Under the pieces are notes generated by a model. That model did not search any database. It was not told the origin of the DNA and worked only from the letters and a program-made list of their open reading frames with translations. A stretch of 64,000 nt of DNA from Pinus tabuliformis (lineage: Eukaryota; Streptophyta; Pinopsida; Pinales; Pinaceae). Location of the stretch: assembly GCA_031772625.1 (NCBI GenBank), contig CM062814.1, forward strand, positions 367,979,781-368,043,780, written 5' to 3'. The translations under genes and the position numbers were made by a program. This document shows positions 32,650 through 44,496 of the stretch, one piece after another. How positions within the stretch are numbered: position 1 is the stretch's first letter; every line of letters starts with the position of its first letter.

Positions 32650-34020
32650 AGCTAACCAAAATCTTGCAAAAACATTCTACTGCATTTGCATGGGAGTATA
32701 CTGATATGAAAGGTATTGACCCTAAGACTTGCATCCATCATATCTATATTGAGGAAAACAGTAGACCAATCAGACAACCTCAGAAAAGGATGAATCCAAA
32801 TCTTTGGGAGATAGTGAAAGAAGAGATCCAAAAACTACTCAATGTAAACTTCATTTATCCAATTTTAGATAGCTCATGGGTTTCTCCTTTGGTTATATAC
32901 CAAAAAAGAATGGTAAATGGAGGGTATGCATTGATTACAGGGAACTGAACAAAGCAACCTTAAAGGATCACTTTCTTTTTCCCTTTATCGATCAAGTTTT
33001 AGATACATTAGCAGGAAAAAATACTTCTCATTTCTAGATGGTTTTAGTGGTTATAATCAAATTCAGGTAGCACCCGAGGATCAGGACAAGACCAAATTTA
33101 CCTGTCCATGGAGAACTTTTGCTTACCGAGTGCATCCTTCTGGATTATGTAATGCACCCACAACATTCCAAAGAGCAGTACTAGGAATATTTTCTGATCT
33201 AATGCATAATTGTGTAGAGGTTTATATGGATGATTTTACAGTTTATGGTAATTCGTTTGAAGAGGCATTAGAAAATTTGGAAAAAGTTCTTATAAGATGT
33301 AAAGAGACAAACCTTTCATTAAGCCATGAAAAATGCTTTATGATGTTTACTGAAGGTATTGTTTTAGGACATCATATTTTAGGGGATGGGATTAAAGTTG
33401 ATAGATCAAAAGTTGAAGTCATCTCCACGTTGCCTATTCCAAATTGTCAAAAAGATGTTAGAAGTTTTCTAGGATTTACTGGATACTATAGAAGATTTAT
33501 AGAAAACTTCACTAAAATAGCATCTCCACTCTTCAAACTGCTTACAAAAGACTGTGAATTCAAATGGGATCCTGATTGTCAATCAGCATTTGAAACTTTG
33601 AAAACAAGAATATATGAAGCACCTAGCTTGAGAGGACCAAATTGGAAACTCCCTTTCCATATTTCTACAGATGCTTCAGATACAGCTCTAGGAGCTGTGT
33701 TGGGTCAAAAAGATTTAGTTCCTTATGCCATTTACTATACCAGTAAAAATTTGACTCCCACTGAGTTGAACTATACTGTAACTGAAAAAGAGTTCTTAGC
33801 TGTTGTTCATGCAATCAATAAGTTTAGACACTATATAACAGGCTATGAAACTTTTATTCATATTTATCATTCTGTGATTAGATGTCTAATGAACAAACCT
33901 GCTACTAATGGCAGAGTTACAAGATGGCTCCTACTTTTACAGGAATTCAATATTACTGTGTTGGATAGACCAGGGAAATAAAATATAGTAGCTAATTTCT
34001 TGTCTAGGATTCATAATACT
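32650..34020 (+). pseudogene. pol: Reverse transcriptase and RNase H region of the Athila-like element
   Basis: The entry block FAWEYTDMKGIDP, the catalytic-loop block VYMDDFTVYG (about 33220-33250) and GYYRRFIENF are present. An RNase H domain follows, with STDASDTALGAVLGQ (about 33665-33710) and TEKEFLAVVHAINKF. Part of the region (33130-33981) is one long open stretch, so decay is moderate. This is the best preserved reverse transcriptase in the window and the best segment for placing the family in a Ty3/gypsy tree. Confidence 0.85.
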
Positions 34021-34280
34021 AAATTGGATTCTCCTGTAGAGGGTAAGTTTTCTGATGAATATTTATTTGCAATAACTACTAATGCTCCTTGGTATGTAGA
34101 TATAGCTAACTATTTGGTTACAGGGAAACTACCTACACATTTATTTCCTAGTGAAAGAAGAAAGATTATTCACAAGAGTTCAAAATATTCATGGGTTTCT
34201 AACGAATTGTTTAAAACAAGGCCAAATCTTGTGATCAGAAGATGTGTTAGGGAAGATGAAATGCCTGATATCCTCAAAGC

Positions 34281-36325
34281 TAGGGAAAATTTCAACAACC
34301 CCCCCTAAATTTACATGTATAATAAATGGGCGAATCTCCATGGTATATAGGAAAAATGGAAGGCGATTTTATCAATAATCTGATATGTATATATAATTTT
34401 TTGGCGAATCTCTCACCAGGCATGGCGAATATTTTACTCAATTATAAAATCTTGTGTTTATTGAATACACAAATGAAATCATTGCATTCTTTAAAATATC
34501 TTTTGAAATCAAGATTACCAAAATTACATATCGATAACCTAGTGGGTGTAGGATAAAATTCATCAGTGCCATTCACAGAAAGCATGAGAAAAAACCTAAT
34601 ACTATATATAAAACCAAGAAAAATTCAAATTCATCACTTCTAGGGACCTGGTAACCACCCTGTCAATACACAAGTATGTTCCTGTTTACAATTAGAAAAA
34701 TTACCCAAATTACAATTTGTTTACTCCAGCATATGTTGGAAAGTTATAGAACGATGACTAATGCAATCAATCCATTCCTTTTAGCCCTGGATTTATTTAA
34801 GTTTAAAACAGAAGTATACAAATATACTTGTCCAATGTCTATGCTTTAACCATTCACCTTAAGATGTTTTTACAATATAATTTCCTAAGTCTATTTAATC
34901 TTCATTATCATAAAAACCAACCTATATCCATCTTATCTCCACATATACCACTCTTAAGGGGATGAAATCTATTTATCCCTCTGAGCACGTGGTAGACCAA
35001 GAATTAAGATGGATCTAAGATGACAGAATTTCCCCTTTAAATAGTTTATTCTCACATGAATACCATGGTATTACCATGGGTCAATACCATGGGTTATCAT
35101 AAACGTGGAGCTTAAAAATTACTATTAGTAACTTATAAAAATTAATAAAATTAATAGTTGATTTTTATTATATTTTTTATTTTAACCAAGCTAAAATGTT
35201 TAACATACATTAAATTACAACATCCATTTTTACTCTTGATCGGATCAAATATTTTTTCACTCTATGCTAGTTCAACATCCATTTTTACTCTTGATCGGAT
35301 CAAATATTTTTTCACTCTATGCTAGTTTGCATATCGTGATATTTGATACCTCTCGGGGGTTAGTAGATCCAGAGTAAAGATGGATCTATGTTGGTTTAAT
35401 TCCCCCATTTAAATAGGCTACATTCTAGGTGAATACCATGGGTCAATACCATTTGCCATTTTGGTGAATACCATGGGTCAATACCATGTGCCATTTTTAT
35501 TTTTATTAATACTAATATTGGGGTTAATAATGTTTTTTTCATGGTATTAATAACAATCTAGTCCATGGTATTTGTCCCATAGTATTTTTCCCATAGGTTT
35601 CACCTAAATATAATGCATTTTTTGAGTGTTCATAAATATAAGGTGACTTACGGAGTAAATATAAAAAAATGTTTTATTTGTTTACCATACCTCTCATTTA
35701 TTTATATTTTTATTAATTTACCATACCTCTTTTACAAATATGGTATTTGGCCCATAGGATTCACTTAAATAAAACCTCTTTCTTGAGCCTTCATAAATAG
35801 AATGAGGATTATGGACTAAATATAAAAAGAGGTCTTATTTATTTACCATGCGTCTAGTTTATTTATATTTTTATTTATTCACCATATCTTTTGAGTAAGT
35901 ATAAAAAGACGTTTTATTTATTTACCATACCTCCACTTTACTTATATTTTTATTTGTTTACACCCTTGCATGTATATAAGGTGACTTATGGAGTAAATAT
36001 AAAAAATGTTTTATTTATTTACCATAGCTTCGATTTATTTATATTTTTATTAATTTACCATACCTCTTTTATAAATATGGTATTTGGGCCTTTGGCCCAT
36101 AGGATTCTCTTAAATAAAACCTATTCTTGAAAATGGGACAATGGAAGTTTGCAACTCCTAATTTCAAGGGCTAAATTTAGCTTTTTTACTCTCTCCCTTA
36201 AAATAAGGTGGACTATTTGAGGTGATTTGTAAAAATGTACTAGGATACAAAATATTCGCCCACTAAAAATTTAAAACCCCTTAATTTCGCCAAATGGCGA
36301 ACATTCGCCCCTAAAATTTTCTATG
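34281..36325. mobile_element. hAT-like non-autonomous DNA transposon (2.05 kb), 8-bp target duplication
   Basis: The insertion is flanked by CTCAAAGC on both sides (34273-34280 and 36326-36333), an 8-bp duplication typical of hAT elements. Removing it restores collinearity with the integrase of element 1 near 1820-1850. Imperfect terminal inverted repeats are visible: TAGGGAAAATTT at the left and CATAGAAAATTT (reverse complement) at the right, 9 of 12 matching. GGCGAA/TTCGCC motifs cluster near both ends, as subterminal transposase sites often do. No transposase coding sequence is seen; the interior is AT-rich with internal repeats. Confidence 0.75.
35218..35327 (+). repeat. Perfect 55-bp tandem duplication inside the hAT-like element
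   Basis: Two adjacent copies (35218-35272 and 35273-35327) begin CAACATCCATTTTTACTCTT and end TCTATGCTAGTT with no differences seen. The identity shows the duplication is recent relative to the surrounding decay. Confidence 0.95.
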
Positions 36326-37436
36326 CTCAAAGCATGTCATGATGAACCATGTGGTGGACACTTTTCTGAGAAAATGATAGCCTATAAAATCCTCTCTTTA
36401 GGATATTTTTGGCCATCCCTCTTCAAAGATGCAAAAAAATATGTCAAAAGGTGTGACAGCTGCCAAAGAGTAGGGAAACCTACCCTTTCAAATGAAATAC
36501 CATTGCAACCATAGGTACTCATCGAACCCTTTGAAAAATGGGCTTTAGATTTCATTGGACCTACTAATCCACCATCTAAAAAAAGAAAATATATATTGGT
36601 ATGTACTGATTATGTCACTAAATGGGTAGAAGCCAAAGCATTAGTTTCTGCTACTGAAAATTCAGTTGTTAGTTTTCTTTATGAGTATATTTTTACTCGC
36701 TTTGGTGTTCCAAGGGAGATTGTGACAGATCAGGGAAGTCAATTCACATCCACCCTGGTGGAGAAGCTGATGGAAGAATACAAAATCAAGCACAACAAAT
36801 CTACTCCTTACCATCCACAAGAAAATGGCCAGGTCGAGTCTACAAACAAATTTATTGAAGGCATCATCACCAAAACTGTTCATCTACACAGAAGAGATTG
36901 GGTAGAAAGGCTTCCTGAAGCCTTGTGGGCCTACAGAACTACATGGAGGAATACGACAGGACATTCTCCCTATGAAATTGTTTATGGGAAAGAAGACCTA
37001 CTCCCCATTGAGTTTCAAGTCAAAACTTTTAAAATGGTAGTTCAGTTGGGAATGGATCTATCAGAAGCCCAAAAGCATAGAATGGAGCAGTTGAATGAGC
37101 TAGATGAGATCAGATAAGAGGCAATCCTAAGAACTGATCTACTTAAATATCAAAGAGCTAAGTGGCATGAAAAATACATCAAGGAGAAAAATTTTCAAGA
37201 AGGAGATTGGGCATTGCTATTTGATTCCAAGTTTAAAGATTTTAAAGGAAAATTTTAGACTCATTGGCTTGGGCCATATGAGATTGACAAAATCTTTAGC
37301 AATGGAGCGATAAGAATCAAAACTATTGATGAACATCAAACTCCTCTTATTGTGAATGGCCATAGATTAAAGATCTATCATAAGTCACTCTCAAAACAGA
37401 AATTTGTCAACATCTTTCAGGATAATTCTGCAATAA

Positions 37437-37471
37437 GGCTGGTGGAGAAGAATCCTTCTTCTCCACCAGCC
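37437..37471 (+). other. Perfect hairpin just after integrase (16-bp stem, 3-nt loop)
   Basis: GGCTGGTGGAGAAGAA, loop TCC, then TTCTTCTCCACCAGCC forms a perfect stem. It sits at the end of pol and before the long spacer leading to the post-pol ORF. As RNA it would be very stable. A role in termination, processing or packaging is only a guess. Confidence 0.85.
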
Positions 37472-37492
37472 TAGCCTTTGTTCCTTTCTGTT

Positions 37493-37497
<5 letters not shown>

Positions 37498-37551
<54 letters not shown>
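37498..37551. repeat. TA dinucleotide microsatellite
   Basis: About 27 uninterrupted AT/TA repeats in the spacer after pol. Confidence 0.95.
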
Positions 37552-37555
<4 letters not shown>

Positions 37556-37683
37556 TGAAAACCAATCACTGATTGATAGTCTTATACAGAAAATACAGGG
37601 AGAAAATCAGGAAATCCTGACAGCCTATATTTTCCAAAAAAGAAATAAAAAAAATTCTCTCTCTCATTTCAGAGTTTTGTGAC

Positions 37684-37762
37684 ACTCCACTTCATTTCAT
37701 TCCACTTCATTCCACTCCACTTCATTTCATTCCACTTCATTTCATCCATTTCATTTCATTCC
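37684..37762 (+). repeat. CATTC/ACTTCATTTCATTCC simple repeat
   Basis: An imperfect array of CATTTCATTCCACTT units in the spacer between pol and the post-pol ORF. The rest of 37552-38580 has no recognisable gene. Confidence 0.85.
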
Positions 37763-38606
37763 GCCAATAAAAGTTTTTTATGACCATTTTCATTCAGTTA
37801 GTTATCATTTATCCATATCCATTCAGTCATATGATTGTTGTGTAAGTTTCCGCAGCTGAACCCAGTTTCCGCAGCCAGAAGCAGATTCCGCAGCCATCAC
37901 TCTGTTTTTCAAAACTGACAATCAGATGTTAAATGATCATGAAAATAACATGCAAGTATGACCAAGGACCCATTTTGAAGATATGAGGCACCTAAGAGCA
38001 TCAACAAGGAGTAACTGATCAAAGGTTAATGGACGAAAAGTGGCAAAAATTCCAAGGTATGGGTAAGATTTATTTCAAATAGCATTTAAAAGCACATTTT
38101 ACATAGTTTTGAAACCATGGCTCCATTATATGCAATGATTGGCGTTGATAGCTCCATAACTATTCCATGACCTCTATATGATTCCTCGACAAGCCTTGTA
38201 TTTATTTTCAAATGGCCTCATGATCAAGCCTCCGGTTTTAACTCGTGTTCGGCTGTACTTTGACACTCCACCTGTAATTATGGGATGTGGTTGATTTGAT
38301 CACAGCTTTTCTCCACCGCACAAATTCTACAACCATTTCTTGAGCATGTTTATGTCTACTCCAATTTAAAACTCTGTCGGGCTCATTTTACTCCCCTACT
38401 ATCTTATTCAAGTCGCGTTTTTATTCCTACCCTATTCACATAAGCCTCTGCTCCGCTGCATAAACGCACTCCCGCTACCTGTTCTCTGTTTTCCATCTAC
38501 AGTCACTAGTTTTTCTCCATAAATCTTGTCCATCTTATGCTAACCCAGCTGTCTCACTTCCGTTGATCCAATACCCACGCAGACATGTTTAAGACAGGAG
38601 AAAATA

Positions 38607-40245
38607 ATGGGTCCTCTGTTGAGAGCAAAAACAAAAGGGCCTAAATTTATGGAAGGGTATCCGCAAGTGAAAGGCATGCTAAGAAAGACCCGGTGGTTAC
38701 AATTTATTCAGAAATTCAAAGGCTACAACAAGGAAGTTACGAAGAATTTTGCGAGGTCCTTTGATGGCATAGAAGTAGAGATTGGAGACCTTAAATTCAC
38801 AGTCACCGAGGCACCCATAGCAGCTGCAACCGAACATCCACAGGACGGAGAACGGTGGTTCAAAAATAAGAGCTTTGACGAAAGAGAATGGAGGGTTATC
38901 CTACGAGATCTAGGTATGGATTTAAGCATATTTAATAAAGGAATCCCTGTCTCTGTTTTACAAGAAAAACGAGCTAGTTTACTATTAATAATCCAGAAAT
39001 TCATTACCTGTGAGGGACGATTCAGGTCAATGTACACGTATCACACCCGGTTGCTGATGAATTTTCTAGAGAACCAAACTCTTAATTTGCCCTATTTCTT
39101 GCTAGATAGCCTGAAGAAAATGTCCACCACAGTCCAAAAGAATCTGGGGGACGTAGAACCCCACTTGTATCACCACAGCCTTGTGAAAAACTTGATAGAA
39201 GAGCAATTAAAAGAAAAGGACACATGGGAGCAGTTTTTGGTCAAAAATTTCCTTAAAGAGCCACAAGAAACCACTGAAAGCAGCACATCAAGGACAAGCA
39301 TAAGAAAGAGAACAAGTGATAAAATTCAAAGTACTCCTATTAACATAGTTGAAGAAACTAGTAGGGAAGAAAGACTATTTGAAAGTAGGAAGGAAAAGAC
39401 TGAGGGTAAGAAGCCAAGAAAATCAAAAGGGAAAAAAGTATTGAGGCTGTCCATCAAACCCCAGAACCTTCCTCAAAAGGGGACCACCAAATACTGTCTG
39501 AAAGCCTAGTTTACCTTCAGGAACAGTTAGCTGCAACAAAGAAAAAAGGAAAGGAAAAACAGAGTGGGAAGAAAGAAGACACCAGCCCACAAAACTTAAG
39601 AAGAAGTTCTAGACTTAAGGGGAAGTTGAGAAAAATACAAACTAAAGGACCCCACTTTATTGATTTAGGAGGGGAAACACCGAAGCAGCCTTCAGCAATC
39701 CCTCCTGGCCATGGTCCCACCATACTCCTATCTCTCAGCCAGATTTTGACATGATTCCTTCTTGGCCAGATTTTGAAATCAGCCCTTCTCAACAGTATTT
39801 TGGGGTCAGACCAAGAAATACCACACCTGAGATAGACCTGAACTATCATGAAATGTATGATTATATAAATTCCTTGGAGAAAACAGCCGGAGACCCAGGC
39901 ACTTCATCTACCCAGCCTAATACAGCTCAAGAAGCTCAAATCCAATCACTGAAACAGGAAGTTTTTGAGCTAGATGTCTTAAATAGACACATTAAAAATG
40001 AAAATGAAACATTGAAGGAACAAAGCAGGTTAGATAAGATCTTTCATGACAACACCATGTTGCATCTTGCGCTATGGTGGAAGAAAAATAGAAAATTAAA
40101 GAGAAAGAACAGAAGGTTGAACAGGGCTCTCATCAACCTCAAGTTCAGGTGTCTAATGAGGAATCCAAGGATGGTAGTGGTCCCAAAGAAGAAGAAAAGA
40201 AGACCGGATGTATTGGCAGAGGTCTCAGAAGACATGAACTAAAGG
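38607..40245 (+). pseudogene. Post-pol ORF of the Athila-like element
   Basis: A 300-codon open stretch (38607-39509) begins MGPLLRAKTKGPKFMEGYPQ. It contains NFARSFDGIEVEIGDLKFTV, GERWFKNKSFDEREWR and YLLDSLKKMST-like helical parts, then a Lys/Ser/Glu-rich tail. Downstream (39750-40240) coding blocks continue with a probable coiled coil (SLKQEVFELDVLNRHIKNEN) and a Lys/Arg-rich end. It is homologous to the relics at 3660-6640 and 46530-47560. The place matches the env-like ORF of Athila elements. I see no signal peptide or membrane span, so an intracellular, nucleic-acid-linked role seems likelier. Broken in a small number of places. Confidence 0.65.
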
Positions 40246-40290
40246 AGGATGATCAAAGTTTTGGTTGCATGGGGACATGCAACACCTTCA

Positions 40291-40301
40291 AAGTGGGGGT
40301 A
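40291..40301 (+). other. Polypurine tract before the 3' LTR
   Basis: AAGTGGGGGTA lies directly before the LTR start TGTAGAGC. The same tract precedes the LTR at 47628 (CAGTGGGGGTA), which fixes both LTR starts. Confidence 0.85.
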
Positions 40302-42347
40302 TGTAGAGCTTTGAAATTACACCTCTCCTACACACTTTCCTAGACTCTTTCCACTCACCTGGACCTCCTAATATATCAAAATCATTGTATATTGATTCTA
40401 AAAGAGCATTTAACGTGGTTTTCTAACTATGTTTTGTGTTTGCTGTTTGAACTAGATTTTTCTCATTAGCTGCAGAATACAGACAATTTTTGCAGCTGAT
40501 TCAACATTCCGCAGTTGTTTTTGTTAAAGTCTATGTTGCAGGTGTCACCAGGAAAAACAAGCCACATGGGAAAGTTAGGAATGACCTGGACATGGATCAG
40601 GTCCTATTGGTTCAGCCGAATTCATCAAGGGAAGCTGTGGTCTATGGTGGTCAAATGGTGGTCCTACGTAAGAGTCCTACGACAGCCAGACTCTGTTTTC
40701 CAGCCCGTGAAGGATTCTGAAGGATGCATGGCCATTCCTCACTCTCTGGGGTTTGTTTCCACCTTTAGACTGACCCATGATGAGAATCTAACAACCCCAG
40801 TTGATAGATTACATATTTTCGACAACTAGTACACTAAATCCATGGACACTGTCTTTTATGTGTCCCTCGTTCACGCAGTCCTACAACAAAACAGTTATGT
40901 AAACAGTTATGTAAACTTTGTTATAAATAACGCGTTTCTATAACACATAGGCTTAGTATTTGTGAATGTAATTTTTGTTGTTCAAGACCACTGTGCTGTG
41001 ACACTAGTTTTATTGCTGTAACCGTGTTATGAAATATATGAGAAGACTCTATTTCTACATGATTGTGTGAACATAATCTTGGATTGATAGCCTGTTGACT
41101 GAGGCTGTGCAGAGGGCCCCTGTACGCTGAGGTTTTGTTTCTCTTGTTGCTATAAAGTTTCCTGCATTTTTTTCTTATTTCCATTTTCATATATTCCACC
41201 TGTGTATATTTCAATTGTCATGGTATTAACATTCCACCTCTGTTCATGATTTTACAGCTTTGTGTAACACTGATCAGTGCATGCATGTTTCAGGATAGGG
41301 TAGGTAGCCCGGGCATCTACATATAATTTTCATAATGACTAATGACATGGGATTAATTCTCTGCTGACTTTGCTTTTCCTAGCTTTTAATTCTAGTTCTG
41401 TTTTGTTGATTTCAGTTTTGCTTCCTTGCTTTATTAGTTAGCTTAGATATTAGATTGCTCATATCATTGTGAGTTACCTCCGAAAGCCATAGCTGGACTA
41501 CTGGCGGGGGATAGAATTATGCATTTGTAAATTGATTTTAGTTTTACTTTTCTGCAATTAGATATCAGATTTCTCATGACATTGATGATTACCACCGAAA
41601 GCCATAGCTAGACTACTGGCGAGGGATCGAATTATGAATGTGTAATTTGATTTTAGTTTTACTTTTCTGCAATTAGATATCAGATTGCTCATGACATTGA
41701 TGATTACCCCCGAAAGCCATAGCTGAACTACTGGCGAGGGATCGAATTATGAATGTGTAATTTGATTTTAGTTTTACTTTTCTATAGTTAGATGTCGGAT
41801 TGCTCCTGACATTGATGATTACCTCTGAAAGCCATAGCTAGACTACTGGCGAGGGATCGAATTATGAATATGTAATTTGATTTTAGTTTTACTTTCCTTG
41901 GAATTTTTAATTTCTTTGAGTGCAGTAGCTTAAATCATTTTTCTGTATTTAGACAGCAGGAGAGATGATAGTTTCATGATCAGTAGTTCATTATTTACTT
42001 GTTTTAAATAGTAGCACATTTTCATTCTTGTTCATGTACTACTTTCATCACTAGTATGTTCTAAGACCTTCTGAAGTGTTAAGTTTCGGGAACCATATAG
42101 AGGACACAGTCGCCTTAAAATCTATAACCATACTTGCCTTCTAGAGACTCAGGAATAGGAATTCCATTCACAATAGGAGATAAAAAAAAATAAAAACCCC
42201 CAAAACAAAAAAAAAAAAAAACTGAAAAACAACAAAAACATAAGAAAGAGGCTATCATGCACATATAGTGCGCCACACTTCATCAGTTTACGACTCCTAG
42301 ATTGATAATTAATGTAGCAATTTAGGACACACTAAATTGACTAAACA
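40302..42347 (+). repeat. 3' LTR, Athila-like family (copy B)
   Basis: It starts TGTAGAGCTTTGAAATTACA and ends AATTGACTAAACA. It has four units of the 115-bp array (41414-41884) and open short frames over 40490-40829. Compared with copy A it differs by roughly 6-10% in the stretches I compared. Confidence 0.9.
41414..41884 (+). repeat. 115-bp tandem array in LTR copy B (4 units)
   Basis: Unit starts are near 41414, 41540, 41655 and 41770. Sequence and spacing match the array in copy A. Confidence 0.9.
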
Positions 42348-42349
42348 TA

Positions 42350-43222
42350 TGTTGGGTCTTGAAAATGTCATTCATTTCCATTACACGTTCACTATTATGT
42401 CCATTATATCACCTCCATTTCACCTCCATTTCACTACTATGTCACTACATTTATCCCACTTTCATTATCATTGGGCCACATTTATGTTTTTCCGAACTTT
42501 ATTAATTTTTAGCCTTTTTAAGTGAATTTGTGGTTAAAAATTAGAAAATAATGTGCATATGCTTGTACCTAACAAGTGGGTTGAGATTGCTGAGATGTGT
42601 AAGTCAAAAGGAGACTTCTAGAAGACCCTTATGTGGCATTCTAAGGCCAAATTCGAATTTGAGTGGAAAGAATCATGGGATCATGAGGATATGTATCACA
42701 TCTCCTAATTGTATTGAAACTCTAAGAAGACATGTGTCTTATCAGTTCCTATTTTGATTAGAACTCTAGAGGTAGAGGAAGAGATTCATGGACTCTCATT
42801 AATGAGATGGCTTCTCATCTTTTTGTATAAATAGGAGATCTCTCTCCTTCATTTGTTATTTTTTGGGGAGCTTAGAGTTTAGAGCTTAGCTTGTGAGTCT
42901 TATCTTGTTAGTTCTTAAGCTTGTTAGCTTGTGAGATGGCTTTGGAAAGCTTTGGAGAGCTTTGTTGTACTTTATAATTTTGAAGAATTTGAATAAGGAT
43001 TTGATGTTCTCAACATGGAAGGAGATGTGAAGTAGATGTCGTGGAGCATATTATAATGTAAGGTAGAGTAGATTTCATTTTGTAATTTTTCTTTGATTTC
43101 ATTATATCATTTGATTGCTTTCAAGTCTGATAGATTAGATTTTCCATTCATGCAATTTTAATTCATATAAGTGTGTTCAATCGGTTGATTGTAGATTAGT
43201 TTTTCTTTACATGTTTTTGCAT
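42350..43222 (+). mobile_element. Unrelated LTR, probably solo or truncated (0.87 kb)
   Basis: The sequence runs TGTTGGGTCTTGAAAATG to TTTTTGCATCA. It has a TATA box (GTATAAATAGGAGATC, about 42825) followed by the kind of leader seen in plant LTRs. No coding sequence is present. It sits between the end of LTR copy B and a truncated LTR copy C. Flanking 5-mers do not match, so its insertion history is unclear; family not assigned. Confidence 0.5.
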
Positions 43223-44476
43223 CAACTAGTGACATGAGATTAACCTCTCTACTGACTTTGCTTTTCTTAGTTTTTTTTTTCATTCCAGTTCTGTTTTGAT
43301 TCAGTCTTCTTTACTTGCTTTGTTATTTAGTTTAGAAATAAACTTTCTCATGTCATTGATGATTACCTCTGAAAGCCATAGCTAGACTAACTGGCGAGGG
43401 ATCAGATTATGAATGTTGTGAATTGATTTTAGTTTTACTTTTCTGCAAATAAATATTAGATTGCTCAGGTCATTGATGATTATCTCCGAAAGCCATAGCT
43501 AGACTAACTGGAAACGAATCAGATTATGAATGTTGTGATTTGATTTTAGTTTTGCTTTTCTGAAATTAGATATTAAATTGCTCATATCATTGATGGTTAC
43601 CTCTGAACGCCATAGCTAGACTAACTAACGAGGGATCGAATTATGAATGTGTGATTTGATTTTAGTTTTACTTTTCTGCAATTAGATATTAAGTTGTTCA
43701 TATCATTAACGGTTACCTCCGAAAGCTATAGCTAGACTAACTAGTGAGGGATCGAATTATGAATGTGTGATTTGATTTTAGTTTCACTTTTCTGCAATTA
43801 GATATTAAATTGCTCATATCATTGACGGTTACCTCCAAAAGCCATAGCTAGACTAAATGGAAAGGGATCAAATTATGAATGTGTGATTTGATTTTAGTTT
43901 TACTTTTCTCCAATTAGATATTAAATTTCTCATATCATTGATGGTTACCTCCGAAAGCCATAGCTAGACTAACTGGCGAGAGATCGAATTATGAATGTGT
44001 GATTTGATTTTAGTTTTACTTTTTTTGCAAATTTTTGTTTCTTTGAGTGCAGTAGCTTAAATCACTTTTCTGTATTTAGACAACAGCAAAGATAATAGTT
44101 TCATGATCAGTAGTTCATTATTTACTTGTTTTAAATAGCAGCACATTTTCCATTCTTGTTCAAGCATTACTGTCATCACTAGTACATTCTAAGACCTTTT
44201 GAAGTGTTAAGTTCTGGAAATCATTATAGAGGACATAATTGCCTTAAAAGCTATATCCATACTTTCCTTCTTGAGACTTAGGAATAGGATTTCCATTTGC
44301 ATTAGACACTTTTGGAGGTAAATAAGAACAAAACCCCGAAACAAAACAAAAACTATAAAACAACAAAGTAAGAAAAAGGTTAACTAAGCACATATGGTGC
44401 ACCACACTTCATCAGTTTACGATACCCGGATTGATAATTTATGTAGAGCAATTTAAGACGTTAAATTGACTAGACA
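43223..44476 (+). repeat. Truncated LTR, Athila-like family (copy C)
   Basis: It starts in mid-LTR (ACTAGTGACATGAGATTAAC, matching about 25652 of copy A) and runs to the normal end GACTAGACA. It carries six units of the tandem array, more than any other copy here, and ends directly at the head-to-head junction. Confidence 0.85.
43302..44011 (+). repeat. 115-bp tandem array in LTR copy C (6 units)
   Basis: Units start near 43302, 43431, 43548, 43664, 43780 and 43896, spaced 116-117 bp after the first. Several units share variants not seen in copies A, B, D or F (TAGACTAACTGG, GTGATTTGATTTTAG), which suggests amplification within this copy. Confidence 0.9.
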
Positions 44477-44496
44477 TTTTGGCAACGACGCCAAAA
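44477..44496. other. Palindromic junction of two primer-binding sites
   Basis: The 20 bases TTTTGGCAACGACGCCAAAA separate the end of plus-strand LTR copy C from the end of minus-strand LTR copy D. Read on the minus strand they are the primer-site sequence TGGCGTCGTTGCC. So two element 5' ends meet head to head, sharing about one primer site. Confidence 0.85.

Larger units (their letters stand above)
34020..37440 (+). pseudogene. pol: Integrase region of the Athila-like element, split by a DNA transposon
   Basis: The tether region (about 34020-34280) is followed, after the inserted hAT-like element, by the zinc-binding domain (CHDEPCGGHF to CDSCQRVGKP, about 36335-36480). The D-D-E core comes next: CTDYVTKWVEAKAL, VTDQGSQFT and PQENGQVEST (about 36600-36845). 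The C-terminal part ends near 37430. Homology with 1720-2980 of element 1 is clear throughout. Confidence 0.85.
24619..42347 (+). mobile_element. Athila-like Ty3/gypsy retrotransposon with two nested insertions
   Basis: Two LTRs of about 2.04 kb (24619-26661 and 40302-42347) flank a tRNA-Asp primer site, gag, protease, reverse transcriptase, RNase H, integrase, a 1.2 kb spacer, a post-pol ORF and a polypurine tract. The gag is split by a chromovirus derivative (27938-30696) and the integrase region by a hAT-like element (34281-36325). Without these insertions the internal region would be about 8.8 kb. Primer site, order and post-pol ORF all fit the Athila group. Flanking 5-mers TTAAC and TATGT do not match, so the pair may be recombinant or the right flank altered. 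LTR identity by eye is about 90-94%. The coding region has on the order of ten breaks. Confidence 0.85.

Noticed and set aside
37498-37551. TA repeat as a possible promoter TATA element
   Set aside because: A pure long TA microsatellite in a retroelement spacer with no coding start close behind; simple repeat is the better call.
24619-42347. Matching 5-bp target duplication for the Athila-like element
   Set aside because: Flanks TTAAC and TATGT do not match; I do not claim a duplication.
42350-43222. Target duplication for the unrelated LTR between copies B and C
   Set aside because: The 5-mers ACATA and ACTAG differ, and copy C starts in mid-LTR, so the junction reflects truncation or rearrangement rather than a clean insertion.
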